NCBI RefSeq assembly: GCF_018736045.1 | Contig: NZ_CP076133.1 | Location: forward strand, 992,001 to 1,056,000 | Source: Flammeovirga yaeyamensis | GTDB taxonomy: Bacteria; Bacteroidota; Bacteroidia; Cytophagales; Flammeovirgaceae | Direction: 5' to 3' | DNA: 64,000 bases | Part shown: positions 1 to 9,881 of the stretch, piece by piece | Numbering within the stretch: position 1 is the stretch's first letter | Layout of the letters: each line of letters starts with the position of its first letter | Notes under the pieces: model-generated | Told to the model about the DNA's origin: nothing | The model's input: only the letters and a program-made list of their open reading frames with translations | Database searches by the model: none | Position numbers and translations under genes: made by a program

Positions 1-1420
1 AAATAATTTCGCTTAATGTTGATTTTAATTCGTAACCAGATTTATTGAAGGCTCTTCCATAGTAACCTGAATTTTCTCCGTTGTTCGTAACAACAATATT
101 ATCAATTTCTACTTTTGTAGAATTAGTATTACTTCCTAAATAAACGAAAGCGATAGTTACATCACTACCAAAAGAAGCTAGGTTGATATTAGATTCTGTC
201 CATTGCCACCATTTCTCATCTAAATCACCAAATACTGGTAAAGTAGCTTGATCTGTTAAATCTTCCCAAGTAGCACCAGATATATTTCCGTTGTAGTTTT
301 TAGAAACCTTAATTCTAATAACATCAGTATGTCCTTCTACAAAGAAACCAGCAGCAGCACGGAATTGCAAAGTGAGATTACTTTCAGGAATTGTTGGTAA
401 TATCATCCAAGATTCAGAAGTTGCATCACCAGATTGATAAGCATTTGCCATTGCATATTTGTTACCAGTTCCTTCTACCTTCCATTTCACAGTTCCTTGT
501 TCAGGAGAGTTACCCCAATTTTCGAAGTCGATTTCACCTTCATCTCTATCATCAAAATTTTCTTGGAACACAACACCCTCTATTGGTGGCGTTTCAACAT
601 CACCAAAGTCGACCATATCAGTCACTGGGTTGTTGATATACAATTGAGCAGATCCATTGAATGTACTTACAATGGCATACATTGTTCCGTAACCCTCAGG
701 AATTTCTTCTCCAGCAAAATCAGAATATCCACTATTTCTCATCACGATATCACTTGATGAGGTACCGTCGTTGAAATATCTATTTTGTGTTGTTTCATTT
801 ACAGCATCTGCATAAGTAGTTCCAGGTCTATCAGTAGAAGCAACATAGTTTATTTTTACTCTACGACCAATATAATTATTTAAGTTAGTCTGTATTTCAT
901 TTATTGTTGCTGTAATTGTTCTCACAGAATCATCAATAGTCCCTGTAAAAAGATATTGATCCATTAATGGACCTGGTACACGACCAGCTGCAGGAGTACC
1001 GTTATATAAACTAGGAATACCTAATTGTACGTTACCACCGTAAGAACCTAAAACAAGTTGATCACAAATTACACCAACTTCCTGACCTAATTTATAACTT
1101 GTATATAGAGGAGCTTTATCCAAACGAATTAAAATACCCCCTGTTTCATCTTGAAGGTATAACTCTTTATAAATGTTGCCAGGTTCGTCATCAGATATCA
1201 CTTGTCCAACAATAATTGAGTTATCTGGAATAGATGTGGTATCATTATCTCTTCCGGAGTGTAATGCTTTTAATTCTGCAATCGAGATGGTTGCTGTGCC
1301 TTCAGGGATTGGAGAAATTTCTTTATTTTCAGGATCGTTATACTTCGTATCAACACATCCGAAAAGAACAACGCTAAAAAGAAGCGAAATTAAAATTCTG
1401 TTTGTAAAAAACTGTTTCAT
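1..1420 (-). CDS. DUF5689-type surface lipoprotein, C-terminus cut by window edge
   Basis: The minus-strand frame is open from an ATG at 1418-1420 to the window edge, so the C-terminal end is missing. The protein begins with a basic residue and a hydrophobic signal ending in LFGC, a lipobox. The next ~250 residues resemble the first half of the neighbouring 1019-residue protein (VISDDEPGN..., GGNVQLG, RNSGYSDFAGEEIP), which is the DUF5689 OB-fold-like domain. It is followed by a choice-of-anchor/cleaved-adhesin-like region (SWMILP). It is the last visible gene of the minus-strand EEP/TonB operon and is probably a surface-exposed partner of the receptor. The substrate is unknown. Confidence 0.85.
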   Translation of the reverse strand, partial: MKQFFTNRILISLLFSVVLFGCVDTKYNDPENKEISPIPEGTATISIAELKALHSGRDNDTTSIPDNSIIVGQVISDDEPGNIYKELYLQDETGGILIRLDKAPLYTSYKLGQEVGVICDQLVLGSYGGNVQLGIPSLYNGTPAAGRVPGPLMDQYLFTGTIDDSVRTITATINEIQTNLNNYIGRRVKINYVASTDRPGTTYADAVNETTQNRYFNDGTSSSDIVMRNSGYSDFAGEEIPEGYGTMYAIVSTFNGSAQLYINNPVTDMVDFGDVETPPIEGVVFQENFDDRDEGEIDFENWGNSPEQGTVKWKVEGTGNKYAMANAYQSGDATSESWMILPTIPESNLTLQFRAAAGFFVEGHTDVIRIKVSKNYNGNISGATWEDLTDQATLPVFGDLDEKWWQWTESNINLASFGSDVTIAFVYLGSNTNSTKVEIDNIVVTNNGENSGYYGRAFNKSGYELKSTLSEII

Positions 1421-1496
1421 TAGAAGTTTATTATTTAAGAGGACTTTTTGAGTGTCATCTTTTTGTAACGCTCAAGATGATAGACTCAGAATAGCT

Positions 1497-1525
1497 CCCC
1501 ACAAAAGTTGCGAGCTTTTGTGGGG
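1497..1525 (-). terminator. Hairpin between the two DUF5689 genes
   Basis: An 11 bp perfect stem (CCCCACAAAAG / CTTTTGTGGGG, 7 nt loop) lies just downstream of the 1535-4594 gene. There is no strong T-run on the minus strand, so it may act as an attenuator or mRNA-stabilising hairpin rather than a full terminator. Confidence 0.5.
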
Positions 1526-1534
1526 ATGTAGGGT

Positions 1535-4500
1535 TTAGTTTGTTCTTTTTTGTACTTGAATATTGTCATAAATAACAGTACCCTCAGAATAAGTTCTAAT
1601 TTCAAAGTTGAAAGTAGTAGCAGTTGGATCAGTTGTGAAAGTTGTTTCATACTTTTCCCAATCAGTAATCTCATCATCTTTGAAATAGCCTTGTACAGTA
1701 CCTACTTCAGTTCCATCAGCATCATCAATCGAAGACCACATTCTGAATGTAGTATTGGCATTTGTTTTTGTACTTAATGGTTTATACCAAACAGTGATTT
1801 TATACTCTTCACCGCCTTCAATATCAAATGATTGTTTTAAATCTCTTCTTGCTGTAGCTGTTATTTTTAGAGCAGAACTACCTTCTTGAACATCAGATGT
1901 TTCAATTTCAGTTTCACTAGGTATAGACCAATTATCAGGAGAATTATTTGTCCAAGTTTCAAACCCTCCATTTAGAATAATGTTATCGCCATACTCAGGA
2001 TCAACTGGAGCACTTTCTTTTTCTTTCGCTTCAACAGTTTCAATATCCCATCCTGTAGCATAATCAGAATCATCTGCTGTATATTTGAATGCAATAGTTA
2101 CTGCATTTAATCCTTCAGCATTAAATGCAACTCTTTGTTCTCCTCCATTATTTCTATCACCATCTACAGTGAACTCCGTCCAAGAAGCAGTTGTAGGGTC
2201 TCCACTATAATCTGTTGAGTATAAAACCTTAACAGTTTCTATACCTTGAGAATAAGTGATTTTTTCAGATACATATAAACGAGGAGTTGTAAAAGTTGAG
2301 AAGTCAATAGTATTTTCAGAAATCAACCAAGATTCAACTTCACCTTTTTGATAAGCATTGATAGAAGCCTTTCCATTTGCTGCTGTCCAAATTTCAGTAC
2401 TTGAAATGGCATTAAATGTGGTGAAATTAATGCTAGTGTTTGTCAATGAAGAACCACTAATTGGGTCTCCTGCACCTTCAATTTCTTCTTCAGGAATTTC
2501 TTCTTCCTCTTCTTCAGTTAAACCATCCCATGAGAAAGATGTAGGTGATTTTAAACCTGGAATACCAAAATAAGCTATCGTATTACCTTTAATCCAAACC
2601 TGTTTTCCTAAATTATCAGGGTTATCTACAATATTAACTTGTTCTCTAATGAATGAGTTATTAGGTAATTGAACAGGTACTACATTCGCCATTAAAGTTT
2701 CATCTTCATTTACAGCAATGGCAATGTTTGACGCAACAGCCCCTGATAAACCTAAATTCAGGTTATTATTACTTAGAGTACCTACAATTTTACCTTTTAC
2801 CCAAACATCATTTTCATCTTGGTTTTCTTGAGCGGCAGTAACATTATAAGCTGTAGCCAAGCTCTCACCGTCACCTTCTGCTTCTGGTTTTTCAGGAGGA
2901 GTAATCTCATCTCCAGAAACTTCGACAGTATAAATGTTCCATGACATTACATTATCACCTGTGCCATTGTAAACAAAAGCAATGTAAGCTTCACCAGAAG
3001 CTTCGAACTGGGAAGTTAAATCACCTTGAGCTCTTTCATTAGTAGAATTTAATACTGACCAAGTTGCAGCTTTTGGATCTCCTGTACCTGAGTAATCTGC
3101 AGAAATCATTACTTTAACATCATCAGTAGAAGTAAAGAAACTTAATTTTTCTTTTACGTTTAAGTAAGCAGGAGAATACTGAGTAAAGTCTACTTTTTCT
3201 TTAGAAATCATCCAAGAAGTAACCGCTTCTTTGTTGTAAGCATTTACATAAGCATTACCATTAGCAGCATACCAGAATGCAGACGATCTAGCTTCATTCC
3301 ATGTTGTGAAGTCGATACTTGTGTTAGTTAACTCAGTACCTAAAATATCTAAACCTTTGCCTTCTACAAAATCTGGAAGATCAGGTGTTTCTTCTTCTTC
3401 AATTTTTTCTCCATCAAAAGAGTATGCATCTGTTTGCTTTAAGCCAGGAGCAGAGAAATAAGGTTCAAGGTCACCTTTTAACCAAATCATCGTACCCATC
3501 AAATCACCATGATCTTTTACGTTAATAGCATCTCTAATAAATCCTGCAGGTAATTGAATCGGCATACCGTTTTGAGGGTCTGTCTCATCTTTTGAGTCAG
3601 CAATTACAAAGTTTGTATGAGTAACATCTGTTAAACCTAAATTAAAATCATCTAGTGACATACCATTGATAGTACCAATAATATAACCTTTAATCCATGT
3701 TGATTTTTGGCCTTGAGCTTTTTGAGCTTCTGCAACTGTTAAAGCATCAGCAATATCTCCATCTTTAATTTCAAAACGAGCATTAGTAAATTTAACGTCT
3801 TCAGGGCTGTTCAGAGTTAATTGGTTAGTACCATTAAAAACAGTTAAGATGGCCGAGATTTCACCCGATTCGTTAGGCATTTTTTCACCTGCCCATGTAG
3901 CATATTTTGAGTTTCTAAGAATGATGATTTTACCTTCCTCATTTGTCAAATCACGATTAGTTGCTGAAAATGCCCCTTCAGAAACATCTGCATAAGTAGA
4001 ATCTTCATCTACAAATTGTACATCTTTGATAGTAACCCAAGTATTGTATAAATTGGAAAGATTATCTGGAAGGTTATTTAAATCAATGATGGATGGTTGT
4101 GGCATCTCACCTTGTTCACCAGCAATAATATGTTTTGTGATTACGTCAGCTTCAATATTTCCTAGTTTACCTTCATATTCACCTCCCAATTGCATTAATC
4201 CACCATAATGACCTAGATAAAGGTCTTCAGCTTTAACAACAACTGTTTGCCCTTGAGCATAGTCTAAATATAAGTTGGTTTTGTTTAGTTTGATTTGGAT
4301 ACCTGTTCCTTCTTCATCTTGAATGGTGATGGACTTGTATACGTTACCTGTCTCATCAGATGAAATCACAGTACCTTTGATCATTACTTCTTCAGAGATT
4401 AACATCATATCAGAATCATCATACAAGTCAATCAATTCTTTGATTGTATGAGTGATTTCGATGTCGTCTGGATTCTCTGGGTCAGTTCCTGGGCCATCTG

Positions 4501-4594
4501 GCTCATTGTCTTTTTTACAGCCAAAAAATGAAGCTGATAACAATCCTCCAATAAGAAGGAGTTGAATGAATTTGTTGAATGTTTGCGTTTTCAT
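1535..4594 (-). CDS. Large DUF5689 multi-domain lipoprotein
   Basis: The protein has 1019 residues. A signal peptide ends in a lipobox (SFFGC, Cys26), so it is an outer-membrane or surface lipoprotein. Residues ~45-275 form a DUF5689 domain (MIKGTVISSDETGN, GGLMQLGGEY, RNSKYATWAGEKMP). Two tandem units follow, each with an OB-fold-like DUF6359 segment (STWIKGYIIGTING; DVWVKGKIVGTLSN) and a choice-of-anchor J-like segment (SWMISKEKVDFTQY; SWLISENTIDFSTF). The last ~150 residues look like a carbohydrate-binding jelly roll (NIILNGGFETW ... NWSIP). It sits between the TonB receptor and a shorter DUF5689 paralogue. I infer a ligand-capture partner of the receptor. No catalytic motif is seen. Confidence 0.88.
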   Translation of the reverse strand: MKTQTFNKFIQLLLIGGLLSASFFGCKKDNEPDGPGTDPENPDDIEITHTIKELIDLYDDSDMMLISEEVMIKGTVISSDETGNVYKSITIQDEEGTGIQIKLNKTNLYLDYAQGQTVVVKAEDLYLGHYGGLMQLGGEYEGKLGNIEADVITKHIIAGEQGEMPQPSIIDLNNLPDNLSNLYNTWVTIKDVQFVDEDSTYADVSEGAFSATNRDLTNEEGKIIILRNSKYATWAGEKMPNESGEISAILTVFNGTNQLTLNSPEDVKFTNARFEIKDGDIADALTVAEAQKAQGQKSTWIKGYIIGTINGMSLDDFNLGLTDVTHTNFVIADSKDETDPQNGMPIQLPAGFIRDAINVKDHGDLMGTMIWLKGDLEPYFSAPGLKQTDAYSFDGEKIEEEETPDLPDFVEGKGLDILGTELTNTSIDFTTWNEARSSAFWYAANGNAYVNAYNKEAVTSWMISKEKVDFTQYSPAYLNVKEKLSFFTSTDDVKVMISADYSGTGDPKAATWSVLNSTNERAQGDLTSQFEASGEAYIAFVYNGTGDNVMSWNIYTVEVSGDEITPPEKPEAEGDGESLATAYNVTAAQENQDENDVWVKGKIVGTLSNNNLNLGLSGAVASNIAIAVNEDETLMANVVPVQLPNNSFIREQVNIVDNPDNLGKQVWIKGNTIAYFGIPGLKSPTSFSWDGLTEEEEEEIPEEEIEGAGDPISGSSLTNTSINFTTFNAISSTEIWTAANGKASINAYQKGEVESWLISENTIDFSTFTTPRLYVSEKITYSQGIETVKVLYSTDYSGDPTTASWTEFTVDGDRNNGGEQRVAFNAEGLNAVTIAFKYTADDSDYATGWDIETVEAKEKESAPVDPEYGDNIILNGGFETWTNNSPDNWSIPSETEIETSDVQEGSSALKITATARRDLKQSFDIEGGEEYKITVWYKPLSTKTNANTTFRMWSSIDDADGTEVGTVQGYFKDDEITDWEKYETTFTTDPTATTFNFEIRTYSEGTVIYDNIQVQKRTN

Positions 4595-4648
4595 TGTTGT
4601 AGAAGTTTAATGAAATGCTCTTTTTTAAATGGTAAATAGAAAAGATTT

Positions 4649-4684
4649 GTATTAATGAGACATCTTAAGGTGTCTCATTAATAC
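4649..4684 (-). terminator. Intra-operon hairpin after the TonB receptor gene
   Basis: A 14 bp perfect stem (GTATTAATGAGACA and its complement, 8 nt loop) sits in the 97 bp gap between the receptor and the DUF5689 gene. It is followed on the minus strand by a moderately T-rich stretch. It could partially terminate transcription so that downstream genes are expressed differently from the receptor. Confidence 0.6.
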
Positions 4685-4691
4685 GTTTATA

Positions 4692-7406
4692 TTAGAAGCT
4701 CAAGCTCAAGTTCATAAAGACTCTTAAACCTTGTGCGTAATAATATCTGTTCGGGAACTTCTCCGCGTTCTGATCAGTGAAATCGAAACGGTATTGTTGG
4801 TATCCTGTCGTTACGATATTCTGATTGTTCAATACGTTGTTCACGTTCAAGTTTAGACGAAGGAACATGTCGTTGATTTTCCAGCTCTTGCCAGCAAATA
4901 CATCTAATGTGTAAGCATCATCTACTTTTTCTTGATGAAGAATCTCGTTGTATTGTTCAGAACCTTTTGCGATACCGTCTACTGCTCTATCTGTGTATCT
5001 CACAGGGTTAAGTGTTACATAACGATCTCCTAAGTAATTGATTTGGAAACCTACATTCCAGTAGTTTCTAGACCAGTATTCTAAACCAACAGTACCTGCA
5101 ATTTCAGGAGACCCACCAACGTGGCGACCATTGAAATATACTTTTTCATTCTCTAACAATACCTCAGCACGGTTATCGACAGTAGCCGATGCCAAAGGAT
5201 TAGTGTTGTATAAGTAAGAAGCATACGTACCAGCAGCTCTAAAACGAAGTTCAGAAGTAATGTTGTAAGATAATCCCAATTCAACACCTGTATGTTCTTG
5301 TCCCATACCTGTAAGTGCGTAGTTCATGAAGGCATTTTCACCATCATCCCAATAAGAAATTACTTTCGTTAAATCAGAAATTTGAGTGTAGAAACCAGTT
5401 GCTCTAACTTTTAGTTTTTCACCTCTGTAGTAGTAGTTGATATCACCTGATAATACCGATGAAGAACTTAAACCATCTACTGTTTCATTTCTTGTTCTTA
5501 ACGATTTGAATGAATCCTGGAAGTAAGGAGCCATTGTATAATACGTTGAGTTGGCTGTAAATACATTTCTACCATTTAAGAAATACTCACCACCGAATTT
5601 GATACCGTAATCCAAGAAATCTAGTACTTCAGATTTTCCATATGAAGTATCAGGGAATAAACCTTTTCTACGATCACTATCTCTAAACATCGAAGTGCTT
5701 GTGATGTTACCACCTAAATAAACGGAACCTTTAGTAAACGATTTTTTCACTTGACCCCACCAAACTGCTGTTTGAATATGTGCGGTGTAATCGTGACCAA
5801 TTCTATCGCCTTGACCTCTTATCCAAGTAGAGTCATTTAAGTTATTAATTGATTTCTCTGTCTCCACAAAGTCTCTATCAGCAAAGTTGTCGATATCTAA
5901 CCAGTAATCACCACCCAATAGGTCGTCAACTGTATTGTAGTTGTTCCCTTGGTAATATTGATATTGAACACCTGTTACCAAGTTCCAAGAATCGTCTAAG
6001 TTATAGATCAACGTTGGATTTACATCAATTCTGTGGTAATCTAAGTGTCTGCCTTCTACGATATAATGTGATCTGTTTCCTGAGAATTGCTCTCCATTTG
6101 GATTGTTCCAATGTACTGGTACTGTCTCTGGATTCGTTCTGTTTACATTGTAAATCTGATCCCAGTTCACCTGACCAAACGTTCCGTTTTGCCATTGCTC
6201 AGTCACATAGTCACCTGCGGCAATATTACCTTGATCGTATTGGAACGAAGGCATGTATCTATAATAATCTGGACGAGGATCTGGAGCATCATACCAGTTT
6301 AAAGCTGTTCTTTTCTCTCTACCCAAAGCATAACCAACAGACGTCTTTAACGTCAACTTATCGTTGATTTCCCAAGTATCTTTTACAATAAACTGTGGAG
6401 TGACTGTTGTTTTCTCTCTTGAGTTTCTTTTCTTACCATCTTGCCATCCCCAGTTCGGGTTGTAGTAGTTGGTACCTTTTAATTCGTAAGCTTCTTTTAC
6501 AGTCGCCATTTGCTGACCTCTAGTTGATGGAGCAACAAATGCAGTAAACACCATTTTGTGGTTAGGGTTAAATCTCTTTTCAGCACTGAAGAAACCAGCC
6601 CAAGCATCGTATGTAGTACCTTCTACAAAACCTTCTTGTGCCCATCTTCTAGAACCTGAAGCAGTAATAGCCCAACCGTTTTCCATTAAACCAGTGCTAT
6701 AAGTAAGCATAACACGGTTCGTATAACTTGAGTTACCTAAAGAGTAAGAACCTTTAAAACCAGGTCTTTGATTGGATGGGTCAGAAATGATATTCGTCGA
6801 ACCACCTATGTTACCAAAGTTGAAGTCAACAGGTTGTAAAGAAGTAATTACTTCCTTGTTTCTAGTTACATCATTTAAACCACCCCAAAGTGACCAAGAA
6901 GCATAACCTCTTTCTGGAGAAGCCATGTTGATACCATCGAAGTAGATGTTCATGTAATTAGAATTGTAACCTCTTTGTCTAAACCAATAAGGTCCCCATG
7001 CAAAACCAGCAATAGAGCTATACGCATCACCCGATGAGAAAAGAAGACCAGGAGTAGATTGTGTATCTCCATCTTCCATGTCTAAATCAGTTAATGATAA
7101 TGCAATGGTAGATGCCTCGTCAGTTTCCGAATAGAGCCTAACGATCATTCCATCACTCAATGGAGCATCTAATTGTATGTAACCATCCAATAAGATATGA
7201 ATTTGTGCTCCTTGAGGGGCTAATTCTGTAGGTACAGAGAATATACCTTTATCGTTGGTTAGAAATTTATTACCATTTACTTCCACTTGGATACCAACCA
7301 AAGGTGCTTGGCTTTCTCCAGAAAGTACAGTTCCCGTAATGAATCCCTCTTGTGCAAAAGCAACTACAGAAAGGAACATTAAAAGTAGTGTGTAAAAACG
7401 TTTCAT
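4692..7406 (-). CDS. TonB-dependent outer-membrane receptor (EEP/DUF5689 operon)
   Basis: The 904-residue protein starts with a signal peptide (LLLMFLSVVAFAQE). A carboxypeptidase-regulatory/CNA-B-like domain follows (ITGTVLSGESQAPLVGIQVEV), then a plug region (YNSNYMNIYFDGINMA, FNFGNIGGSTNI) and a long beta-barrel ending in an aromatic C-terminus (FMNLSLSF) as expected for BAM-inserted barrels. Its start is 2 bp from the stop of the upstream EEP gene, so the two are cotranscribed. The neighbours are two EEP phosphoesterases and two DUF5689 lipoproteins. This suggests import of products of nucleic-acid or phosphodiester hydrolysis, which is an inference. It is not a SusC-type receptor paired with SusD; no SusD is seen. 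Confidence 0.93.
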   Translation of the reverse strand: MKRFYTLLLMFLSVVAFAQEGFITGTVLSGESQAPLVGIQVEVNGNKFLTNDKGIFSVPTELAPQGAQIHILLDGYIQLDAPLSDGMIVRLYSETDEASTIALSLTDLDMEDGDTQSTPGLLFSSGDAYSSIAGFAWGPYWFRQRGYNSNYMNIYFDGINMASPERGYASWSLWGGLNDVTRNKEVITSLQPVDFNFGNIGGSTNIISDPSNQRPGFKGSYSLGNSSYTNRVMLTYSTGLMENGWAITASGSRRWAQEGFVEGTTYDAWAGFFSAEKRFNPNHKMVFTAFVAPSTRGQQMATVKEAYELKGTNYYNPNWGWQDGKKRNSREKTTVTPQFIVKDTWEINDKLTLKTSVGYALGREKRTALNWYDAPDPRPDYYRYMPSFQYDQGNIAAGDYVTEQWQNGTFGQVNWDQIYNVNRTNPETVPVHWNNPNGEQFSGNRSHYIVEGRHLDYHRIDVNPTLIYNLDDSWNLVTGVQYQYYQGNNYNTVDDLLGGDYWLDIDNFADRDFVETEKSINNLNDSTWIRGQGDRIGHDYTAHIQTAVWWGQVKKSFTKGSVYLGGNITSTSMFRDSDRRKGLFPDTSYGKSEVLDFLDYGIKFGGEYFLNGRNVFTANSTYYTMAPYFQDSFKSLRTRNETVDGLSSSSVLSGDINYYYRGEKLKVRATGFYTQISDLTKVISYWDDGENAFMNYALTGMGQEHTGVELGLSYNITSELRFRAAGTYASYLYNTNPLASATVDNRAEVLLENEKVYFNGRHVGGSPEIAGTVGLEYWSRNYWNVGFQINYLGDRYVTLNPVRYTDRAVDGIAKGSEQYNEILHQEKVDDAYTLDVFAGKSWKINDMFLRLNLNVNNVLNNQNIVTTGYQQYRFDFTDQNAEKFPNRYYYAQGLRVFMNLSLSF

Positions 7407-7408
7407 TA

Positions 7409-8464
7409 TTATTTAGAGGAGTTGGATTTGTCTTGTTTCAATAAATAGATGACTACAGGGAAGTGATCAGAATATCCCGCAGCATAGTTCCCACCTGCAT
7501 AGGTTCTAAACGGATATCCTTTATATCGACCTTCTTTATTTTTAAGCTCAGGGTAGTTACAGATCTCAGCTTTCCAATAGAAAAGACCATTGTCTTTCTT
7601 TTTTAACTCTTTGCTCACAATAATCTGATCAAATAAGTTCCAGCTGTCTCTGTAGGCTAATGTACCTAAGCCTTTTTTATACATTTTGTAAAATGGATTG
7701 TAGAGATAGTTTTTCTCAGAAAGTTTGGCTGCATCTCCAACAGCCCCAAGACCTTTAGTCAACGATTTGTTAGTAGGGTCATCGTTTAAGTCACCCATGG
7801 TAATACATTTCATACCAGGATGTTCGTTTCTTAAAGAGTCCATAATCGAGCGATTTAGTTTGCCTGCTTCTTCACGATATCTCGATTCTGCTCTTCTCGA
7901 TGGCCAGTGGTTTACTAAGAATGTAATTGGTTCCCCATCTAATTCTGCTTCAACGATCAATTGGTTTCTCGATTTAAATTCCCAATTATCACCGGCATAC
8001 GTTTTCTGAATTCTTAAGTCTCTTGCAGATACCTTTTTGATATCAATTAGATCCTTTCTGTATAGAAGGGCAACATCTACTCCACGTTTATCTGGACCTT
8101 CAATATGGCATATACCATAATTGAAATCTTTTAATGCTGGCATTTCAACGAGGTCTTCTAAAACATTTCTGTTTTCGATCTCAGCTAATCCAACAACAAC
8201 AGGTGCTTGCTTGGTAACCTCTTTACCCAGTTTAGCGATGATGGTCGACATATTTTCTTGCTTCTCCCAATATCTTTTTCCGGTCCATTTATAAGAACCT
8301 TCAGGTAAAAAGTCGTAATCATTTTTACCAGCATCGTGTAAAGTGTCAAATAAGTTTTCCATGTTATAAAAAGCCACACCATACACTTTGTAGTTGTTGG
8401 TTTGTGCTTTTACAGCCAGAGGGAAAGTGATAATGAATAATAAGAGGATGGAAAGTTGTTTCAT
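7409..8464 (-). CDS. Secreted endonuclease/exonuclease/phosphatase (EEP) family protein
   Basis: The protein has 351 residues with a Sec signal (LLLFIITFPLAVKAQ). EEP-fold metal-binding and catalytic motifs are visible in order: FYNMENLFDT near the start, VGLAEIENRNVL (Mg-binding Glu), FLVNHWPSR (catalytic His), ITMGDLNDDPT (Asp/Asn) and YSDHFPVV at the C-terminus. The family includes DNases and phosphodiesterases. It is directly upstream of the TonB receptor (2 bp gap) and downstream of a paralogous EEP gene. It is probably periplasmic or secreted and hydrolyses nucleic acid or other phosphodiesters. The exact substrate cannot be read from the sequence. Confidence 0.9.
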   Translation of the reverse strand: MKQLSILLLFIITFPLAVKAQTNNYKVYGVAFYNMENLFDTLHDAGKNDYDFLPEGSYKWTGKRYWEKQENMSTIIAKLGKEVTKQAPVVVGLAEIENRNVLEDLVEMPALKDFNYGICHIEGPDKRGVDVALLYRKDLIDIKKVSARDLRIQKTYAGDNWEFKSRNQLIVEAELDGEPITFLVNHWPSRRAESRYREEAGKLNRSIMDSLRNEHPGMKCITMGDLNDDPTNKSLTKGLGAVGDAAKLSEKNYLYNPFYKMYKKGLGTLAYRDSWNLFDQIIVSKELKKKDNGLFYWKAEICNYPELKNKEGRYKGYPFRTYAGGNYAAGYSDHFPVVIYLLKQDKSNSSK

Positions 8465-8486
8465 AATTGTATAAGTCTTAGCGAAA

Positions 8487-9368
8487 TCAATTCCTAAAAA
8501 CGGTCATCACTGGCCTATGATCACTCACTTTTGGATCGTAATCATTAGAACATTGATCTAAGGTTACTGTATATGATTTTTGAAATTGATTAAACCATTC
8601 ATTTGTCATCAAAATGTGGTCGATATGGCTTCCGTTCGGTCTCCAACTAGGATACGATTTATCGAGCCATTCCGAACTTTTTGCTTGATCCATATCAGCG
8701 AAAGCATAATTGTTGGCATCATCAATAAAATTACTAAACTGAGAAGAGTACGTAGGGTATAACTCACCGTTATAATCACCCACAACAAGTACTCTGTCGT
8801 TTGGATAATTTTCATCAATAAATGTTTTTAGCCTTCTACTTGCTTCTTCTCTCCTGTGTTTACTTGTTGCGTCTCCACAGCATTTTAGATGCAAGTTGAT
8901 GAGGATAAATGTTTGATTATTAACTTTATTAAGAAATTTGATAAATAGAGGATTTCGAGGGAAGTAATATCTATCGAAGTCGCCAGTAGTTAAAACGCGT
9001 TCTTCTTTGATTTCCAATCGTTGGTTGTTATAGATAAATGCTAAGTGGTAGTTATTATTCACACCTCTTGCAATATCATTATCTACAATAACAGAATAAG
9101 AAGGGTTTACCTGAGATATTAGTTTAATAGTACCAATATTCTCAATTTCCTGAATACCCCAAACGTCATAATCACTTTCAGCAATTGTTGCATTCACAAT
9201 TCCAGAAGTCTCTAAATGCTTAGGAAAATGTTCAATATTCCAAGTAAGCACTTCGAGTGTATTTTCTGAAGCAGGAACAGGCAGACAATCTACTAGAACA
9301 TCATCATATTCAGCAGGAGTCGTAGGGTAACTTATGTCAGATGTACAGCCCAAAAAGAGTGTACCCAC
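8487..9368 (-). CDS. EEP-family lipoprotein, first gene of the operon; start codon uncertain
   Basis: EEP motifs are clear: LTWNIEHFP, WGIQEIENIG, LINLHLKCCGD, VVGDYNGE and SDHRPVMTV at the end. The first ATG/GTG/TTG in frame is a GTG at 9368, which leaves only seven residues before the lipobox Cys (GTLFLGC), too short for a signal peptide. The frame is open further to a TAA at 9411-9413. The upstream codons read I-I-K-L-L-N-K-I-F-T-T-L-S-V, a proper signal n-region and h-region. The true start may therefore be an ATT at 9405-9407 or 9402-9404. It is a lipoprotein paralogue of the next gene, 22 bp away. Confidence 0.85.
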   Translation of the reverse strand: MGTLFLGCTSDISYPTTPAEYDDVLVDCLPVPASENTLEVLTWNIEHFPKHLETSGIVNATIAESDYDVWGIQEIENIGTIKLISQVNPSYSVIVDNDIARGVNNNYHLAFIYNNQRLEIKEERVLTTGDFDRYYFPRNPLFIKFLNKVNNQTFILINLHLKCCGDATSKHRREEASRRLKTFIDENYPNDRVLVVGDYNGELYPTYSSQFSNFIDDANNYAFADMDQAKSSEWLDKSYPSWRPNGSHIDHILMTNEWFNQFQKSYTVTLDQCSNDYDPKVSDHRPVMTVFRN

Positions 9369-9410
9369 AGAAAGAGTGGTAAATATTTTATTTAGAAGTT
9401 TAATAATTCT

Positions 9411-9881
9411 TTAATTCAGTTTAGTATATAAGTTTTAGCTACTTATTCGTAGAGGACATCACAAATGTGAGAGGGAATCGTGTGAAAAAAAAATAGATTT
9501 AAAGTCATTTAGGAAATTAATATTCTGTTCATCATAAAATTTTATTTCGTTCAATTCTAGTTCATGAAAATATAATGTTGTTTTTATTGAAAATATATTA
9601 TAGAGTGAAGCTAATTGATGGGAATTTTAGAACCTTTAGAATTAAGTTAAAATATTATTCTGTCTGTTAATAAAGTCCAATAAGCGCAACTTTTTTGATA
9701 ACACTCTACACACATTTACTTTTTTTCTTACGTAATAAAAAGACGGTGACTGATTTTTTTGAGTTAATCCACTGATTATAATTGTAATATACACACTTTG
9801 TATTACCAATTATTTTGCAGTCTTAATTAAAATAGATAAATTAAAGTACCAAAAACTAATTATCATTAAATACAACACACT
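9411..9881. promoter_or_regulatory. Divergent intergenic region, EEP operon / aquaporin
   Basis: This 471 bp AT-rich region holds no convincing ORF. It must contain the promoters of both the minus-strand EEP operon and plus-strand aqpZ. I could not pick out a clean Bacteroidota -7 box (TAnnTTTG). The nearest is a TATTTTG-like stretch around 9810, ahead of aqpZ. Confidence 0.5.

Noticed and set aside
5849-6367. 172-codon plus-strand frame inside the TonB receptor
   Set aside because: It is antisense to a strongly supported receptor barrel and has no recognisable motif.
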